Assembly (NCBI GenBank): GCA_016290295.1
Contig: JAEETJ010000010.1
Location: forward strand, 1 to 64,000
DNA length: 64,000 nucleotides
Direction: 5' to 3'
Source of the DNA: Bacteroidales bacterium
Lineage (GTDB): Bacteria; Bacteroidota; Bacteroidia; Bacteroidales; WCHB1-69
A program made the position numbers and the translations under genes. Below the pieces are notes generated by a model. That model was not told the DNA's origin. It saw only the letters and a list, made by a program, of their open reading frames with translations, and did not search any database. Shown one piece after another: positions 15,692-25,104 of the stretch; the stretch's first letter is position 1, and every line of letters begins with the position of its first letter.

Positions 15692-16492
15692 TTAATTTGC
15701 AGATTGGTTTTTTGAAAACAGGTACTTTGTGATAATTTTTAGATGTGCCCAACAGGTGGCAGGGAATCCAAAGTGTTTTTTCATACTATCATATCTCTCC
15801 AACCACGATTTTTTCCGTTGCTGTGCCGAGACACCTGCAATCATGAAACGGGAGATGTATTTGTCGATATAACAATTCTGTCTTGATTTTGTCAGGACTT
15901 TGCACACCCAATCATAATCCGCAGAGATGCGGTATTTGATGTCGTAATCTGGTGCAATGTTTTTTCTAACCAAAATGGACTGGTGACATACGACTAATCC
16001 ATTGAGTAAACTCTTTTTGGTGAGGTTTTTAGGGGCTATTTTATGTCGTTCACCACGGATGTTATCTTCCTCGTCAATGATAATGGACTGACCATAAACC
16101 ACATCACAGAAAGAATTGTTGTCTATAGTATCCACTACCGTTTGCATGGTTGTGTCATCATAGATTTTGTCTCCAGCATTGATAAACCATACGAAATCGC
16201 CATGTGCGAGATGCAAGCCCTTGTTCATAGCATCGTATAAACCTTTGTCGGGTTCGGAAATCCAAAGTATTTTGTTGGAAATGGTATCTTCTCTTTTTTG
16301 AGCTTCTTCCATCGATGCGAAATACTCATTCTCATATTGCTGAATGATATCCAGTGTATTGTCTTTTGAACCTCCGTCAATAATCAGGTATTCAAAATTT
16401 TTATTAGATTGATTGATAATACTTTCAATGGTTTTCTGTAAAAAATGACCGGCATTGAAGGTAATGGTGATAACACTGACTTTCGGTTTCAT
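15692..16492 (-). CDS. Family 2 glycosyltransferase (WcaE-like)
   Basis: A soluble GT2 enzyme of 266 residues: VSVITITFNAGHFLQKTIESI, YLIIDGGSKDNTLDII, SEPDKGLYDAMNKGLHLAHGD split over residues about 78-98, and WFINAGDKI in place of a DxD. The SEPDKGLYDAMNKG block is typical of the colanic-acid WcaE-type subgroup, which transfers sugars to lipid-linked repeat units. It starts one base before the end of fcl, so it is co-transcribed with the GDP-fucose genes and may use GDP-fucose. Confidence 0.88.
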   Translation of the reverse strand: MKPKVSVITITFNAGHFLQKTIESIINQSNKNFEYLIIDGGSKDNTLDIIQQYENEYFASMEEAQKREDTISNKILWISEPDKGLYDAMNKGLHLAHGDFVWFINAGDKIYDDTTMQTVVDTIDNNSFCDVVYGQSIIIDEEDNIRGERHKIAPKNLTKKSLLNGLVVCHQSILVRKNIAPDYDIKYRISADYDWVCKVLTKSRQNCYIDKYISRFMIAGVSAQQRKKSWLERYDSMKKHFGFPATCWAHLKIITKYLFSKNQSAN

Positions 16493-16493
16493 C

Positions 16494-17423
16494 TTATTTG
16501 TTTTGTTCTTGATACCACTTATATACTATTTCAATGCCTTGTTGGAGTGAAACTTTATGATGCCATCCTGTGCTATGTAATAGGCTGACATCGAGTAGTT
16601 TCCGTGGTGTTCCGTCGGGTTTGGAACTGTCATATACAATCTGTCCCTGATAACCTACGACGTTTTTTACTAAAAGCGCCAATTCATTGATACTCAGGTC
16701 TTCACCAGTGCCAATGTTGACATGGCTTTCTGCGGAATAATGGTTCATCAGATGTACAAGTGCATCGGCCAAATCATCGACAAATAGAAATTCTCGCAAC
16801 ACTTTGCCTGTTCCCCAAAGTATCACTTCCGGCTTGTTTTGGACTTTCGCTTCATGAAATTTCCGTATCATGGCAGGCAGCACGTGGGAACTATTCAGGT
16901 CGAAATTGTCGTTGATGCCATATAGGTTGGTGGGCATAGCGGAGATATAATCACAGCCAAATTGGCGGCGGTAGTATTTGCACATCTGCATGCCGGAAAT
17001 TTTGGCCAGTGCATAGCCTTCGTTGGTGGGCTCCAAGGAGCCTGTCAGCAAATGCTCTTCTTTGATGGGTTGGGGTGCCATTTTCGGATAAATGCAAGAA
17101 CTACCCAAAAACAGCAGTTTCTTAACCTGATGTTCGTAGGCGGCATGTACCACATTGGCGGAAATCATGAGGTTGTCATACATGAAATGGGCGGGGTAAG
17201 TGTTGTTGGCTAAAATTCCACCCACTTTGGCCGCTGCCAGAAATACATATTCTGGTTGTTCTTCATCAAAGAAACGGTTCACCTGTGCTTGATCTCTTAG
17301 GTCCAATTCCTGATGGGAACGTGTGATGATATTGTTGTATTCGTAGCCTTCAAGACATCTCATAATGGCTGAACCGACTAAGCCTCGGTGTCCAGCCACA
17401 TATATTTTCGCATTTTTTTCCAT
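16494..17423 (-). CDS. fcl: GDP-L-fucose synthase
   Basis: A bifunctional epimerase/reductase of 309 residues that completes GDP-fucose from the product of Gmd, using NADPH. The Rossmann motif GHRGLVGSAI is at residues 11-20; ELDLRDQAQV, FLAAAKVGGI, GSSCIYPK, the YALAKISG catalytic Tyr-x-x-x-Lys, PTNLYGINDNFDL and HVLPAMIRKF are all classic WcaG/Fcl blocks. It follows gmd by 14 bases, the usual order. Confidence 0.97.
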   Translation of the reverse strand: MEKNAKIYVAGHRGLVGSAIMRCLEGYEYNNIITRSHQELDLRDQAQVNRFFDEEQPEYVFLAAAKVGGILANNTYPAHFMYDNLMISANVVHAAYEHQVKKLLFLGSSCIYPKMAPQPIKEEHLLTGSLEPTNEGYALAKISGMQMCKYYRRQFGCDYISAMPTNLYGINDNFDLNSSHVLPAMIRKFHEAKVQNKPEVILWGTGKVLREFLFVDDLADALVHLMNHYSAESHVNIGTGEDLSINELALLVKNVVGYQGQIVYDSSKPDGTPRKLLDVSLLHSTGWHHKVSLQQGIEIVYKWYQEQNK

Positions 17424-17437
17424 TGTTAAACAATAGT

Positions 17438-18487
17438 TTAAAGGATTTTCAAGTCGTTTTGCACCATTCTTTTCACTAATTCCTTAAAAGGCGTTTTAGT
17501 GGGATTCCAACCCAACAGTTGCTGTGCTTTGGTTGGATTACCAAGCAATTGATCCACTTCGGTGGGACGATAGAATTTGGGGTCAACTTCCACCAGAATG
17601 TTGCCAGTAGCTATATCTATGCCTTTTTCGTTCTCATTTTCCCCTTCCCAACGGAGCTGGATGCCGGCTTCGGCGAAAGCCAGGGTGCAGAACTCGCGAA
17701 CAGAATGCATTTCACCTGTGGCAATTACAAAATCCTCGGGCTTGTCGTGTTGCAGAATGAGCCACATGCATTCCACATAATCCTTGGCATAGCCCCAATC
17801 GCGCATGGCATTGAGATTGCCAAGATATAGTTTTTTCTGCTTGCCTTTGGCAATGCGGGCTGCCGCCATTGTGATTTTACGAGTCACAAAGGTTTCTCCG
17901 CGGCGTTCACTCTCATGATTGAAAAGAATACCGTTGGCAGCGAACATACCATAAGCCTCGCGATAATTTTTAGTGATCCAGAAACCATACATTTTGGCTA
18001 CACCATAGGGTGAACGCGGATAAAAGGGAGTGGTTTCGGATTGCGGAACTTCTTGTACTTTTCCATACAATTCGGAAGTGGATGCCTGATATATTTTGGT
18101 TTTCTTTTCCATGCCCAGCATGCGAACTGCTTCCAAAATGCGCAAGGTTCCGATGGCATCTGTATCAGCGGTATATTCAGGCACATCAAAAGAAACTTTG
18201 ACATGTGATTGTGCCGCAAGGTTGTAAATTTCGTCAGGTTGTATAGATTGGATAATGCGAATCAGGGAAGACGAATCTGTCATGTCGCCATAATGCAGAT
18301 TGATTTGGCGTTTTTGTTTCATGTCTTCAATCCATTCGTCTAAGTATAGATGCTCAATTCTGCCTGTGTTAAAATAGGAGGCACGACGCATAATGCCGTG
18401 AACCTCATATCCTTTTTCCAATAGGAACTCAGCCAAATAAGAGCCGTCTTGACCTGTGATACCCGTAATAAGAGCAGTTTTTTTCAT
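17438..18487 (-). CDS. gmd: GDP-mannose 4,6-dehydratase
   Basis: Gmd makes GDP-4-keto-6-deoxymannose from GDP-mannose, the first step to GDP-fucose. [20 protein letters not shown] at the N-terminus, [35 protein letters not shown], the catalytic [24 protein letters not shown] and [11 protein letters not shown] are all present. I place the start at 18487, which yields the normal [10 protein letters not shown]-terminus of a 349-residue protein. An in-frame ATG seven codons upstream lies inside the TACATTTG promoter box and is unlikely to be used. The gene heads the leftward gmd-fcl-GT2-GT2 operon and is divergent from the fucose-uptake operon. Confidence 0.96.
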   Translation of the reverse strand: MKKTALITGITGQDGSYLAEFLLEKGYEVHGIMRRASYFNTGRIEHLYLDEWIEDMKQKRQINLHYGDMTDSSSLIRIIQSIQPDEIYNLAAQSHVKVSFDVPEYTADTDAIGTLRILEAVRMLGMEKKTKIYQASTSELYGKVQEVPQSETTPFYPRSPYGVAKMYGFWITKNYREAYGMFAANGILFNHESERRGETFVTRKITMAAARIAKGKQKKLYLGNLNAMRDWGYAKDYVECMWLILQHDKPEDFVIATGEMHSVREFCTLAFAEAGIQLRWEGENENEKGIDIATGNILVEVDPKFYRPTEVDQLLGNPTKAQQLLGWNPTKTPFKELVKRMVQNDLKIL

Positions 18488-18505
18488 TGTGATGATTTTA
18501 ATCTG

Positions 18506-18513
18506 CAAATGTA
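18506..18513 (-). promoter_or_regulatory. -7 promoter box for gmd-fcl operon
   Basis: Minus strand reads TACATTTG, matching TAnnTTTG, 19 bases before the chosen gmd ATG. It decides the gmd start because the alternative upstream ATG overlaps it. Confidence 0.6.
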
Positions 18514-18605
18514 CATAAAATTCTTGAGTAAATTGCAGACAGTGAAATTTTAATCTTGAGTTAAGATTTATTGTGTGCGTGCCCCAAAAAGATGCAATAA
18601 ATGGC

Positions 18606-18637
18606 TTTGTTTTATCAGTTGAAATTTTGTATTTTTG
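18606..18637 (+). promoter_or_regulatory. Promoter for the fucose uptake and activation operon
   Basis: TTTG (18606-18609), a 20-base spacer and TATTTTTG (18630-18637) give the best full -33/-7 match in the window. The ATG at 18654 is 17 bases downstream, implying a very short leader. Confidence 0.75.
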
Positions 18638-18653
18638 CCCAAATTTTCATTGG

Positions 18654-19793
18654 ATGAAGAAGAAGGTTTTTGTAAGCGGTTGTTATGATATGCTCCATAG
18701 TGGGCATGTCGCTTTTTTTGAAGAGGCGGCATCGTATGGTGATTTGTATGTCGGAATTGGTTCTGACAAGACCATCTTTGAGTTGAAAGGACGTAAGACT
18801 GTTTGTCCAGAGGAAGAACGGCTGTATATGATCAAAGCTTTGCGCTGTGTTAAGGATGCATGGATAAGCAAAGGTAGCGGCATGTTGGATTTTTTGGAGG
18901 AATTGAAGGAACTCCATCCGGATATTTTCTTTGTGAATAGTGATGGTGCTTCCCCGTTAAAAGAAAATTTGTGTAAAGAGCTTGGCATCCAATATGTTGT
19001 CAGTCAGAGGTTGCCGCATGGTACTTTACCAGTTCGCTCTACCACTGCGCTGCGTCAACAATGTCATATTCCTTATCGTTTGGATTTGGCTGGAGGCTGG
19101 CTTGACCAGCCTTTTGTGAGCCAATATTGTCCAGGAGCGGTCCTTACTATCAACTTGGAACCTGATGTGCATTTTAATAGCCGCAGTGGCTTGAGTACTT
19201 CCTCACGAAATGCTGCTATTGAAATGTGGGGCAACCAGTATCCCGCTGATGATCCTGAAAAATTGGCCAAAATGATTTTCCGCTATGAAAACAAACCGGG
19301 AACGCAGTATGTGAGTGGTAGCCAGGATGCTATCGGTATCGTTTTCCCGGGATTGAATCGTTTGGATTACAATAACGACTATTGGCCTTATCGTATTGAG
19401 TCAGTTTTGGATGATGATATTTTGGTTTTTATTGAACAACATATATGCATGTTGCCTCTTTTTCCTCGCAAACAGCAGTTTGATGTGTTGGCTGATACTG
19501 AAATCAACGGGGAAAATGCCAAAGCCTTGAGTGTGGCAGCGGATGCGTGCTGGGATGCCATTTTGCGAAAAGACCTAAAGGCATGGGGTAATGCCACCAC
19601 AGATAGTTTTAATGCCCAAATTAAAATGTTTCCACACATGATTGATCCAGAGGTACTTCCAGTTCTTGAACAGCATAAAGACAAGGCTTTAGGATGGAAA
19701 ATGTGCGGGGCTGGTGGAGGTGGCTATTTTGTTTTTATCAGTGAGCAACCCATTGAAAGTACCTTTGGAATCCATATCCGTAGAAGAATGTAA
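18654..19793 (+). CDS. Bifunctional nucleotidyltransferase-GHMP kinase, putative L-fucose activation enzyme
   Basis: A 379-residue fusion. Residues 1-135 are a cytidylyltransferase-like domain: VFVSGCYDMLHSGH with the HxGH motif at 15-18, VGIGSD and the closing RSTTALR at 128-134. Residues 139-379 are a GHMP-kinase-like domain: YRLDLAGGWLDQP (motif 1), SGSQDAIG (221-228) and KMCGAGGGG (349-357, motif 3). The usual phosphate-binding GLGSSSA is replaced by GLSTSSRNAA (179-188), and the domain is about 240 residues, shorter than fucokinases. The longer GTG-started frame includes the promoter, so I use the ATG at 18654. Followed by fucP and a mutarotase, it probably turns L-fucose into fucose-1-phosphate and then an NDP-fucose. 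The nucleotide and even the sugar are inference. The domain order is the same as in Fkp (transferase first), but the transferase belongs to a different superfamily. Confidence 0.75.
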   Translation: MKKKVFVSGCYDMLHSGHVAFFEEAASYGDLYVGIGSDKTIFELKGRKTVCPEEERLYMIKALRCVKDAWISKGSGMLDFLEELKELHPDIFFVNSDGASPLKENLCKELGIQYVVSQRLPHGTLPVRSTTALRQQCHIPYRLDLAGGWLDQPFVSQYCPGAVLTINLEPDVHFNSRSGLSTSSRNAAIEMWGNQYPADDPEKLAKMIFRYENKPGTQYVSGSQDAIGIVFPGLNRLDYNNDYWPYRIESVLDDDILVFIEQHICMLPLFPRKQQFDVLADTEINGENAKALSVAADACWDAILRKDLKAWGNATTDSFNAQIKMFPHMIDPEVLPVLEQHKDKALGWKMCGAGGGGYFVFISEQPIESTFGIHIRRRM

Positions 19794-19826
19794 ATTGTAA
19801 ATAATCTGTTCAAAATCTGATTGTAC

Positions 19827-21050
19827 ATGAAGGTTCTCGAAAAAAAATATTTAGTACCTTTTATTCTGATCACCTCTCTCTTCTTTTTATGGGGTTTGGC
19901 CAATAATATGACCGACACACTGTTGGCGGCATTCAAACGCATTATGTCCATGAGCGATACCCAGACCTCTTTCATCCAGATGGCCTTTTATGGGGCCTAT
20001 TTTTGCGTGGCTTTTCCAGCAGCATTGTTTATTCGCAAGCGATCTTACAAAGCGGGGGTAATATTAGGTTTGTGTTTGTATGCCATGGGGGCTATGTTAT
20101 TCCTACCTGCAGCAAAGGTGGCCTCATATGGCTTTTATCTGGTAGCTATCTATGTCTTGGCTTGCGGTTGCAGTGTGCTGGAAACAACTGCCAATCCGTA
20201 CATATTGAGCATGGGTGATCCTGAAACCGCCACCCGCCGACTGAATGTGGCGCAGGCGTTCAATCCTCTTGGATCCATCACGGGCATCCTGATCAGTCAG
20301 GCGTTTATTTTGAGCGATATTTCTCTATATTCTGTATCAGGAACTTATTTTGGCTTGGGGTGTGTGCTAGTGATGCTCATGGTGGTGATGCTTTGTGTGA
20401 AAATGCCTGAAGGGAAAGATGATACAACCAATGCGGACCAAAACAGTTGGAGAAGCTCTATCAGACGTTTGATCTCTAATAAGAAGTATTTGTTTGGTGT
20501 GGTGGCCCAGTTTTTCTATGTGGGAGCGCAAATCGGAGTGTGGAGTTTCACCATCCGTATCGTGATGAACGAGTTGGGTATTTTGGAGAAACCTGCGGCA
20601 ACAATTTATCTGATTAGTATCATCGGTTTTTGTTTGTCCCGCTTTATATACACCTGGTTGATGAAATATTTCAAACCATCCAAATTATTGATATTCGGTT
20701 CGCTTCTTTCGCTGGTGTGTACGCTTTTGGTTGTGTTTACAGCAGGTACACAATGGTTTATGGTCATTGCATTAATATTGGTCAGTATGTTTATGAGCCT
20801 GATGTTTCCCACGATTTATGGCATTGCCTTGGGTGATGTGGAGAAGGAAAGTTGTGGCGGCTGTGCCGGAGATGCCAAAATTGGAGCCAGTGGCTTGATT
20901 ATGGCTATTTTGGGTGGAGCGGTTTTGACTCCCGTCCAGGGATTGGTGTCGGATGCTGTAGGTATTAATTGGTCCTATCTGGTACCAGCATTTTGCTTTG
21001 CGGTAGTATTGATGTATGCACTGTATGTGACCAGAATTGAAAAATGCTAA
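19827..21050 (+). CDS. fucP: L-fucose:proton symporter, FucP family
   Basis: A 12-helix major facilitator protein of about 407 residues. FFLWGLANNMTDTLLAAFK (helix 1) and CSVLETTANPYI (helix 4) carry the acidic residues that in E. coli FucP bind sugar and protons; RRLNVAQAFNPLGSITG is another FucP-family block. It imports L-fucose (or a close 6-deoxysugar) across the inner membrane. I start at the ATG at 19827 rather than a TTG two codons before. It lies 33 bases after the kinase fusion and 13 bases before the mutarotase. Confidence 0.9.
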   Translation: MKVLEKKYLVPFILITSLFFLWGLANNMTDTLLAAFKRIMSMSDTQTSFIQMAFYGAYFCVAFPAALFIRKRSYKAGVILGLCLYAMGAMLFLPAAKVASYGFYLVAIYVLACGCSVLETTANPYILSMGDPETATRRLNVAQAFNPLGSITGILISQAFILSDISLYSVSGTYFGLGCVLVMLMVVMLCVKMPEGKDDTTNADQNSWRSSIRRLISNKKYLFGVVAQFFYVGAQIGVWSFTIRIVMNELGILEKPAATIYLISIIGFCLSRFIYTWLMKYFKPSKLLIFGSLLSLVCTLLVVFTAGTQWFMVIALILVSMFMSLMFPTIYGIALGDVEKESCGGCAGDAKIGASGLIMAILGGAVLTPVQGLVSDAVGINWSYLVPAFCFAVVLMYALYVTRIEKC

Positions 21051-21063
21051 TTAAAAAAATGCC

Positions 21064-21393
21064 ATGAAAAGATATTGTCAAACATTGAAATTACGTGATG
21101 ATTCGGAGTTGATTACTCAATATATAGAAGAGCACTCGCATGTGTGGCCTGAAATCAAGGCCGGTATACGAGAAGTTGGCATTTTGGATATGCAGATATA
21201 CATTCACGGCAATACGCTGTTCATGATTGTAGATACAGTAGATGATTTTGACTGGGAGAAAGACAATGCCCGTTTAGCCACATTGCCTCGTCAAGCCGAG
21301 TGGGAAGCTTATATGTCACGATTCCAACAAGCAGAAAAAACTGCCACCTCAGCAGAGAAGTGGCAGTTGATGGAACGGATTTTTAAACTGTAG
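21064..21393 (+). CDS. L-rhamnose/L-fucose mutarotase family protein
   Basis: A 109-residue RhaM-family mutarotase (alpha/beta ferredoxin-like fold) that equilibrates anomers of a 6-deoxyhexose. YCQTLKLRDD at the start, the EEHSHVWPEIKAGIREVGI block with the active-site histidine, IYIHGNTLFMIVD, and the downstream WEAYM are family features. Since it follows fucP, L-fucose is the likely substrate, supplying the anomer for the upstream kinase. A 7-bp inverted repeat (CTGCCAC/GTGGCAG, 21341-21366) lies in its coding end. It ends 2 bases before the convergent YfhO-like gene. Confidence 0.88.
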   Translation: MKRYCQTLKLRDDSELITQYIEEHSHVWPEIKAGIREVGILDMQIYIHGNTLFMIVDTVDDFDWEKDNARLATLPRQAEWEAYMSRFQQAEKTATSAEKWQLMERIFKL

Positions 21394-21395
21394 TT

Positions 21396-23984
21396 TTAGG
21401 CTTGGATAGTGGAGTCTCTTTTTCTCCATTTGTATATGCCCCAACCACATCCTGCGAGGATAATTAGAATACATACAATTGTAGAAATATCACTGATTTT
21501 GCATCCTATAATTCTTGCATGGGGTATGTAGTTGAACTCAATCTCGTGCTGACCAGCGGGCACTACCATCGTTCTCAAAATATAATCTGAACGGAAGTGA
21601 GGTACTTCTTGGCCATCAAGATGGGCAACCCAGCCGCCCTTGTCATAGAATACTTCCGAGAAAACTACTAGTTGCTCTTTGGCAGTATTTACTGTGTATT
21701 TCAGTTTATTGGGCTTGCACAGGGTGTTGACTATTGTGGCGGTGGTATCCCGTGTAAAATCTTTGCCTTCCACATATTGCGCATATCGTTTATCAACAAT
21801 GGCCGTGTTTTTCAAATCTGTCTCCGCAAGAGCCAAAATCTCTTCATCGGGATTGGCTACGATTTTAGCCTCATTTACAAACCAAGCATTGCCAAAGTGA
21901 TGTGGATTCTGTAGTGGTATTGTTTTTCCCTCACCTGTTGGAAGAATAAGGTATTTGGTATTTAGCATATTCAGTACTTGGAAAGAACTTGGATCAGTTG
22001 TTTGAAGATTACCTTGGGTTCTTACCACTTCTTTATACATCGCTTGCATTTGGTCAGCTATGTAGAAGTCAATCACATCCTGATAACGGCGTAGTTTAGC
22101 AGGGCTATAGCCACCGATGGACTTGTGGAAATAGGAGGTCTGTGATTCGTTGAACGTATTTGAAGCCAAATTGAGCACACGGTAATTGATGTCTGGATCT
22201 TGGAGGATAGCATTATCTGTTTCTGTAGCTGTAATAGCATTCTCTACTTTCTTTTTAGAAACAAAATGATCATCGTTGAGGTAGCGTTGTGCTATAGGCC
22301 ACATGTCTGCCAATACTAATACAATAAGGGAGACGCCGATAATCCATTCTTTTTTGATGGCATTTTTGTAATAAAGCGCCAAAATGCCAAAGGCAAGGCC
22401 GATGAATACCAATGAGCGGAAAGCATCTTTTATCAGCATGGATTCACGATAGCTGATGAGTATGCTCATGATACTGTCAATTCTGCCTTGATCGAAGCCG
22501 GCTGTCATAAGTTGTTGTTGGAAACTTGCATCGCCAATTCCAGTGAATGTGAATACAGTTTTACCGAGCAGCATCACTAATAGGCAAAGTCCAGCCGAGA
22601 TAGAGGCACTTATCCAAGTGTACTTCCATGCTTTTTTCTTGTCTATGTTACCGCTAAAAATTTCTTTCAAGGCTAACATGCCGAGAAGGGGCATGGTCAC
22701 CCCTGCAATGATGAGTGCCATAGAGGGCGTCCTGAATTTATTATACATGGGCAAATGATGAAACAACCACTCATTGATAGGCATAAGATGTCGTCCCCAT
22801 GCCAAGATAAAAGAGATGATGACAGTGGCAATAATCCACCATTTTTCAGGACCTTTTACAACGAACAGACCGAGAATAAATAAAAAGCAGACAATTGCAC
22901 CTACATATACAGGTCCGGCGGTAAAGGGTTGGTCTCCCCAATAAGTGGGTAAATATGGGGAGCCATAACCCACATTTCTTAGTTGACGGAAAGTTGGGTC
23001 GCTTTTATCTAGAAGGGTATGTCCGCTACCATAGCAATTGGGTACCAGCAGGGTGAAAGTCTCAGCCTTGCCGTAGCTCCAAGCGAATGCATAGTCGATA
23101 TTTAAGCCTGATTCATTTGGGGCAACCTCTGCATTTTGATTCTCATGATTTGGAATAATGGTTAGTTCCGATCCCCCTCGCATAGTGTCCTTGCTGTATT
23201 CATATATAGGAATAATATTCCACATATATGTGCCAGCTACTATAATAGCTGTGGCAATTAATATGCAGGTGGCCACTATGAACGAGTGTTGTTTGTCGTT
23301 TTGCTTAACGTTCCCAATAATGTTATATATTAAATATGCAATTCCGATGCATAAAACAATAATCAGTGCATAGTATGTTATTTGTAAATGGTTGCAAATG
23401 AGTAAAATGCCTGCAAATATTAAAGTCAAAATGCCTCCTAATACATATTTTTTGTTAAAAGTACATAAAATTCCGCCGATTAATGGTGGAATATAAGCCA
23501 TAGCGTATGTTTTTGTAACATGTCCAGCGTCAATACTTATGAGATTGAAAGAAGCTAAACCGTATGCAATTGCACCAAGAACAGCTAACCATACAGTAGA
23601 GCCCATACTAATCATAAAGATATAGAATCCAATCAGTAAAGAGAAGAATATTGCAGCATGGAGAGTCGGGAGTCCAAAAGATAATACGTTTCGTATTTGG
23701 GCAAAAATATTAGGAATTTTTCCTTTATAACCTGAAGCGGCTGTGGTTAAGGGCATCCCGCTAAACATAGAATTTGTCCATTCTGTCAACTCTCCCGTTT
23801 CTTTCTCATAAGATCGGGCTTCTTGTAACATGCCATTGGCACTTTGGGTGTCACCTTGGGGCAAATCTTTGTTGTCAAAAATTACAGGACTGAAGTAAAT
23901 AATTGTCAATAAGTACAAGAATAGTATCGCTCCAATATGGGGCAGGACTTTCATAAAAACTGTTTGTATGGATTTTTTTTTCAT
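21396..23984 (-). CDS. YfhO-family multi-pass membrane protein
   Basis: An 862-residue protein with about a dozen membrane helices in the first 560 residues and a soluble C-terminal part (about 570-830), then a final helix and basic tail. The early loop with PQGDTQSANGMLQEARSY and WTNSMFSGMPL is typical of the YfhO family in Bacteroidota. The fold resembles GT-C glycosyltransferases, and Firmicutes YfhO members take part in lipoteichoic acid glycosylation, but the function here is not established. It is the last gene of the 22-kb leftward glycan cluster, 12 bases after the sialyltransferase-like gene. Confidence 0.85.
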   Translation of the reverse strand: MKKKSIQTVFMKVLPHIGAILFLYLLTIIYFSPVIFDNKDLPQGDTQSANGMLQEARSYEKETGELTEWTNSMFSGMPLTTAASGYKGKIPNIFAQIRNVLSFGLPTLHAAIFFSLLIGFYIFMISMGSTVWLAVLGAIAYGLASFNLISIDAGHVTKTYAMAYIPPLIGGILCTFNKKYVLGGILTLIFAGILLICNHLQITYYALIIVLCIGIAYLIYNIIGNVKQNDKQHSFIVATCILIATAIIVAGTYMWNIIPIYEYSKDTMRGGSELTIIPNHENQNAEVAPNESGLNIDYAFAWSYGKAETFTLLVPNCYGSGHTLLDKSDPTFRQLRNVGYGSPYLPTYWGDQPFTAGPVYVGAIVCFLFILGLFVVKGPEKWWIIATVIISFILAWGRHLMPINEWLFHHLPMYNKFRTPSMALIIAGVTMPLLGMLALKEIFSGNIDKKKAWKYTWISASISAGLCLLVMLLGKTVFTFTGIGDASFQQQLMTAGFDQGRIDSIMSILISYRESMLIKDAFRSLVFIGLAFGILALYYKNAIKKEWIIGVSLIVLVLADMWPIAQRYLNDDHFVSKKKVENAITATETDNAILQDPDINYRVLNLASNTFNESQTSYFHKSIGGYSPAKLRRYQDVIDFYIADQMQAMYKEVVRTQGNLQTTDPSSFQVLNMLNTKYLILPTGEGKTIPLQNPHHFGNAWFVNEAKIVANPDEEILALAETDLKNTAIVDKRYAQYVEGKDFTRDTTATIVNTLCKPNKLKYTVNTAKEQLVVFSEVFYDKGGWVAHLDGQEVPHFRSDYILRTMVVPAGQHEIEFNYIPHARIIGCKISDISTIVCILIILAGCGWGIYKWRKRDSTIQA

Positions 23985-23996
23985 ATTTGATAGATT

Positions 23997-25049
23997 TTAG
24001 ATATTCATTGTTTTTGAGGATATGATTTGGATATTGTATTCGTTAAAACGTTTATTCAATTCTTCTAGTTGACTTTTATTAGGCATGTTTATATACTCGT
24101 TCTCGTCAAGTGATATGGAAATAATGTTTTTGCATAGTTTCATAGAGGCACAATTGAATAAAACAGATGATGCAAATCCCAAAATAGTCTCAACAGAATT
24201 GGAAATCAATACTAGTTCTAAGGGATATGTAGTTCGCAAAATGACTATATTATTAGGTAACCATTGGTGAAACATTGTTTCTATAGGGTGAGGTGCGTAG
24301 TATATTGTATGATTCTTGTATGTGTTGATGATTTGAGTGATAATTTGTTGGTATGTGCCGAGTTTTGTAAATCCTAATTCCGCGTAAGGTTGTCCCACTA
24401 TCACTATCGCGTGATCTGTTATGGAAACTGATGGTAATTTGTGATGTTTGAAAAATAAATATTCATTTTTAATCAAGATGTCATCTTTTAATAATGGTAG
24501 TTGATAAATAGAAAAATAAGTTAGTTTTGGATACAACCATCTTCGGGTAATTGCTTTATAGTAACCCTGAATGAGTGTTGTTTTACTTTCTTCTTGTACG
24601 AGAAGTTGACGTTCGTGCTGTACACGTTCTTTGGCATCTTCCAATACTCTTATTCCTTCATCAATTACGCAAAGCGTGCAATTGGAATTCTTATGTTGGG
24701 TGAGAAACACGATAGGTTTGACAATTATGTCTGTGACAACCCCGAAGAAACAGAAATCGAATTTTTTTGAGAATAAAATAAAAAAGAAAAATTTTATATA
24801 GGCTAAAATGTATCCCAAGAAGCGTAGTGGATTCTTGTTTGAAAGATATAAAGGGAGATGTATGATTTTTTTGAAATGCTGCCGAAACAAGGGCTCTTTT
24901 AGCATGTTTTCAATTTTCTTGATACGACTTGTTTGAGTGTTAAATTGTCCAATAATCAAATAATTCTCTGTACACTCAAGGTGATTTAAAGCCTCAATGG
25001 CATTGATGAGTTGAATTTCAGTATTTATGATGGTGATGCTGCGTCTCAT
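23997..25049 (-). CDS. Sialyltransferase-like glycosyltransferase (GT52/GT38-type motifs)
   Basis: A 350-residue GT-B-like transferase. It shows three motifs shared by bacterial sialyltransferase families: Asp-Glu-Gly in VIDEGIRV (residues 130-132), His-Pro in YAPHPIE (254-255) and the Ser-Ser pair in GFASSVLF (294-295). These bind and activate the CMP-sugar donor. With a CMP-pseudaminic acid pathway in the same cluster, a pseudaminyltransferase is a natural reading, but that is inference. I start at the ATG at 25049; an upstream TTG-started frame would overlap the preceding gene by 65 bases. The region is visibly A+T-rich compared with its neighbours, suggesting transfer. Confidence 0.7.
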   Translation of the reverse strand: MRRSITIINTEIQLINAIEALNHLECTENYLIIGQFNTQTSRIKKIENMLKEPLFRQHFKKIIHLPLYLSNKNPLRFLGYILAYIKFFFFILFSKKFDFCFFGVVTDIIVKPIVFLTQHKNSNCTLCVIDEGIRVLEDAKERVQHERQLLVQEESKTTLIQGYYKAITRRWLYPKLTYFSIYQLPLLKDDILIKNEYLFFKHHKLPSVSITDHAIVIVGQPYAELGFTKLGTYQQIITQIINTYKNHTIYYAPHPIETMFHQWLPNNIVILRTTYPLELVLISNSVETILGFASSVLFNCASMKLCKNIISISLDENEYINMPNKSQLEELNKRFNEYNIQIISSKTMNI

Positions 25050-25104
25050 GTCAGAAGTGAAAATTGATTGTATTTGAAAATTATATTCTTTTATAATACC
25101 TTGT

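Noticed and set aside
18573..18653. Longer GTG-started N-terminus for the nucleotidyltransferase-kinase fusion
   Set aside because: The extra 27 codons contain the -33 and -7 promoter elements, and the domain starts naturally at the ATG at 18654.
21341..21366. Terminator hairpin at the end of the mutarotase gene
   Set aside because: The 7-bp inverted repeat is inside coding sequence, has a 12-base loop and no T-tract follows.
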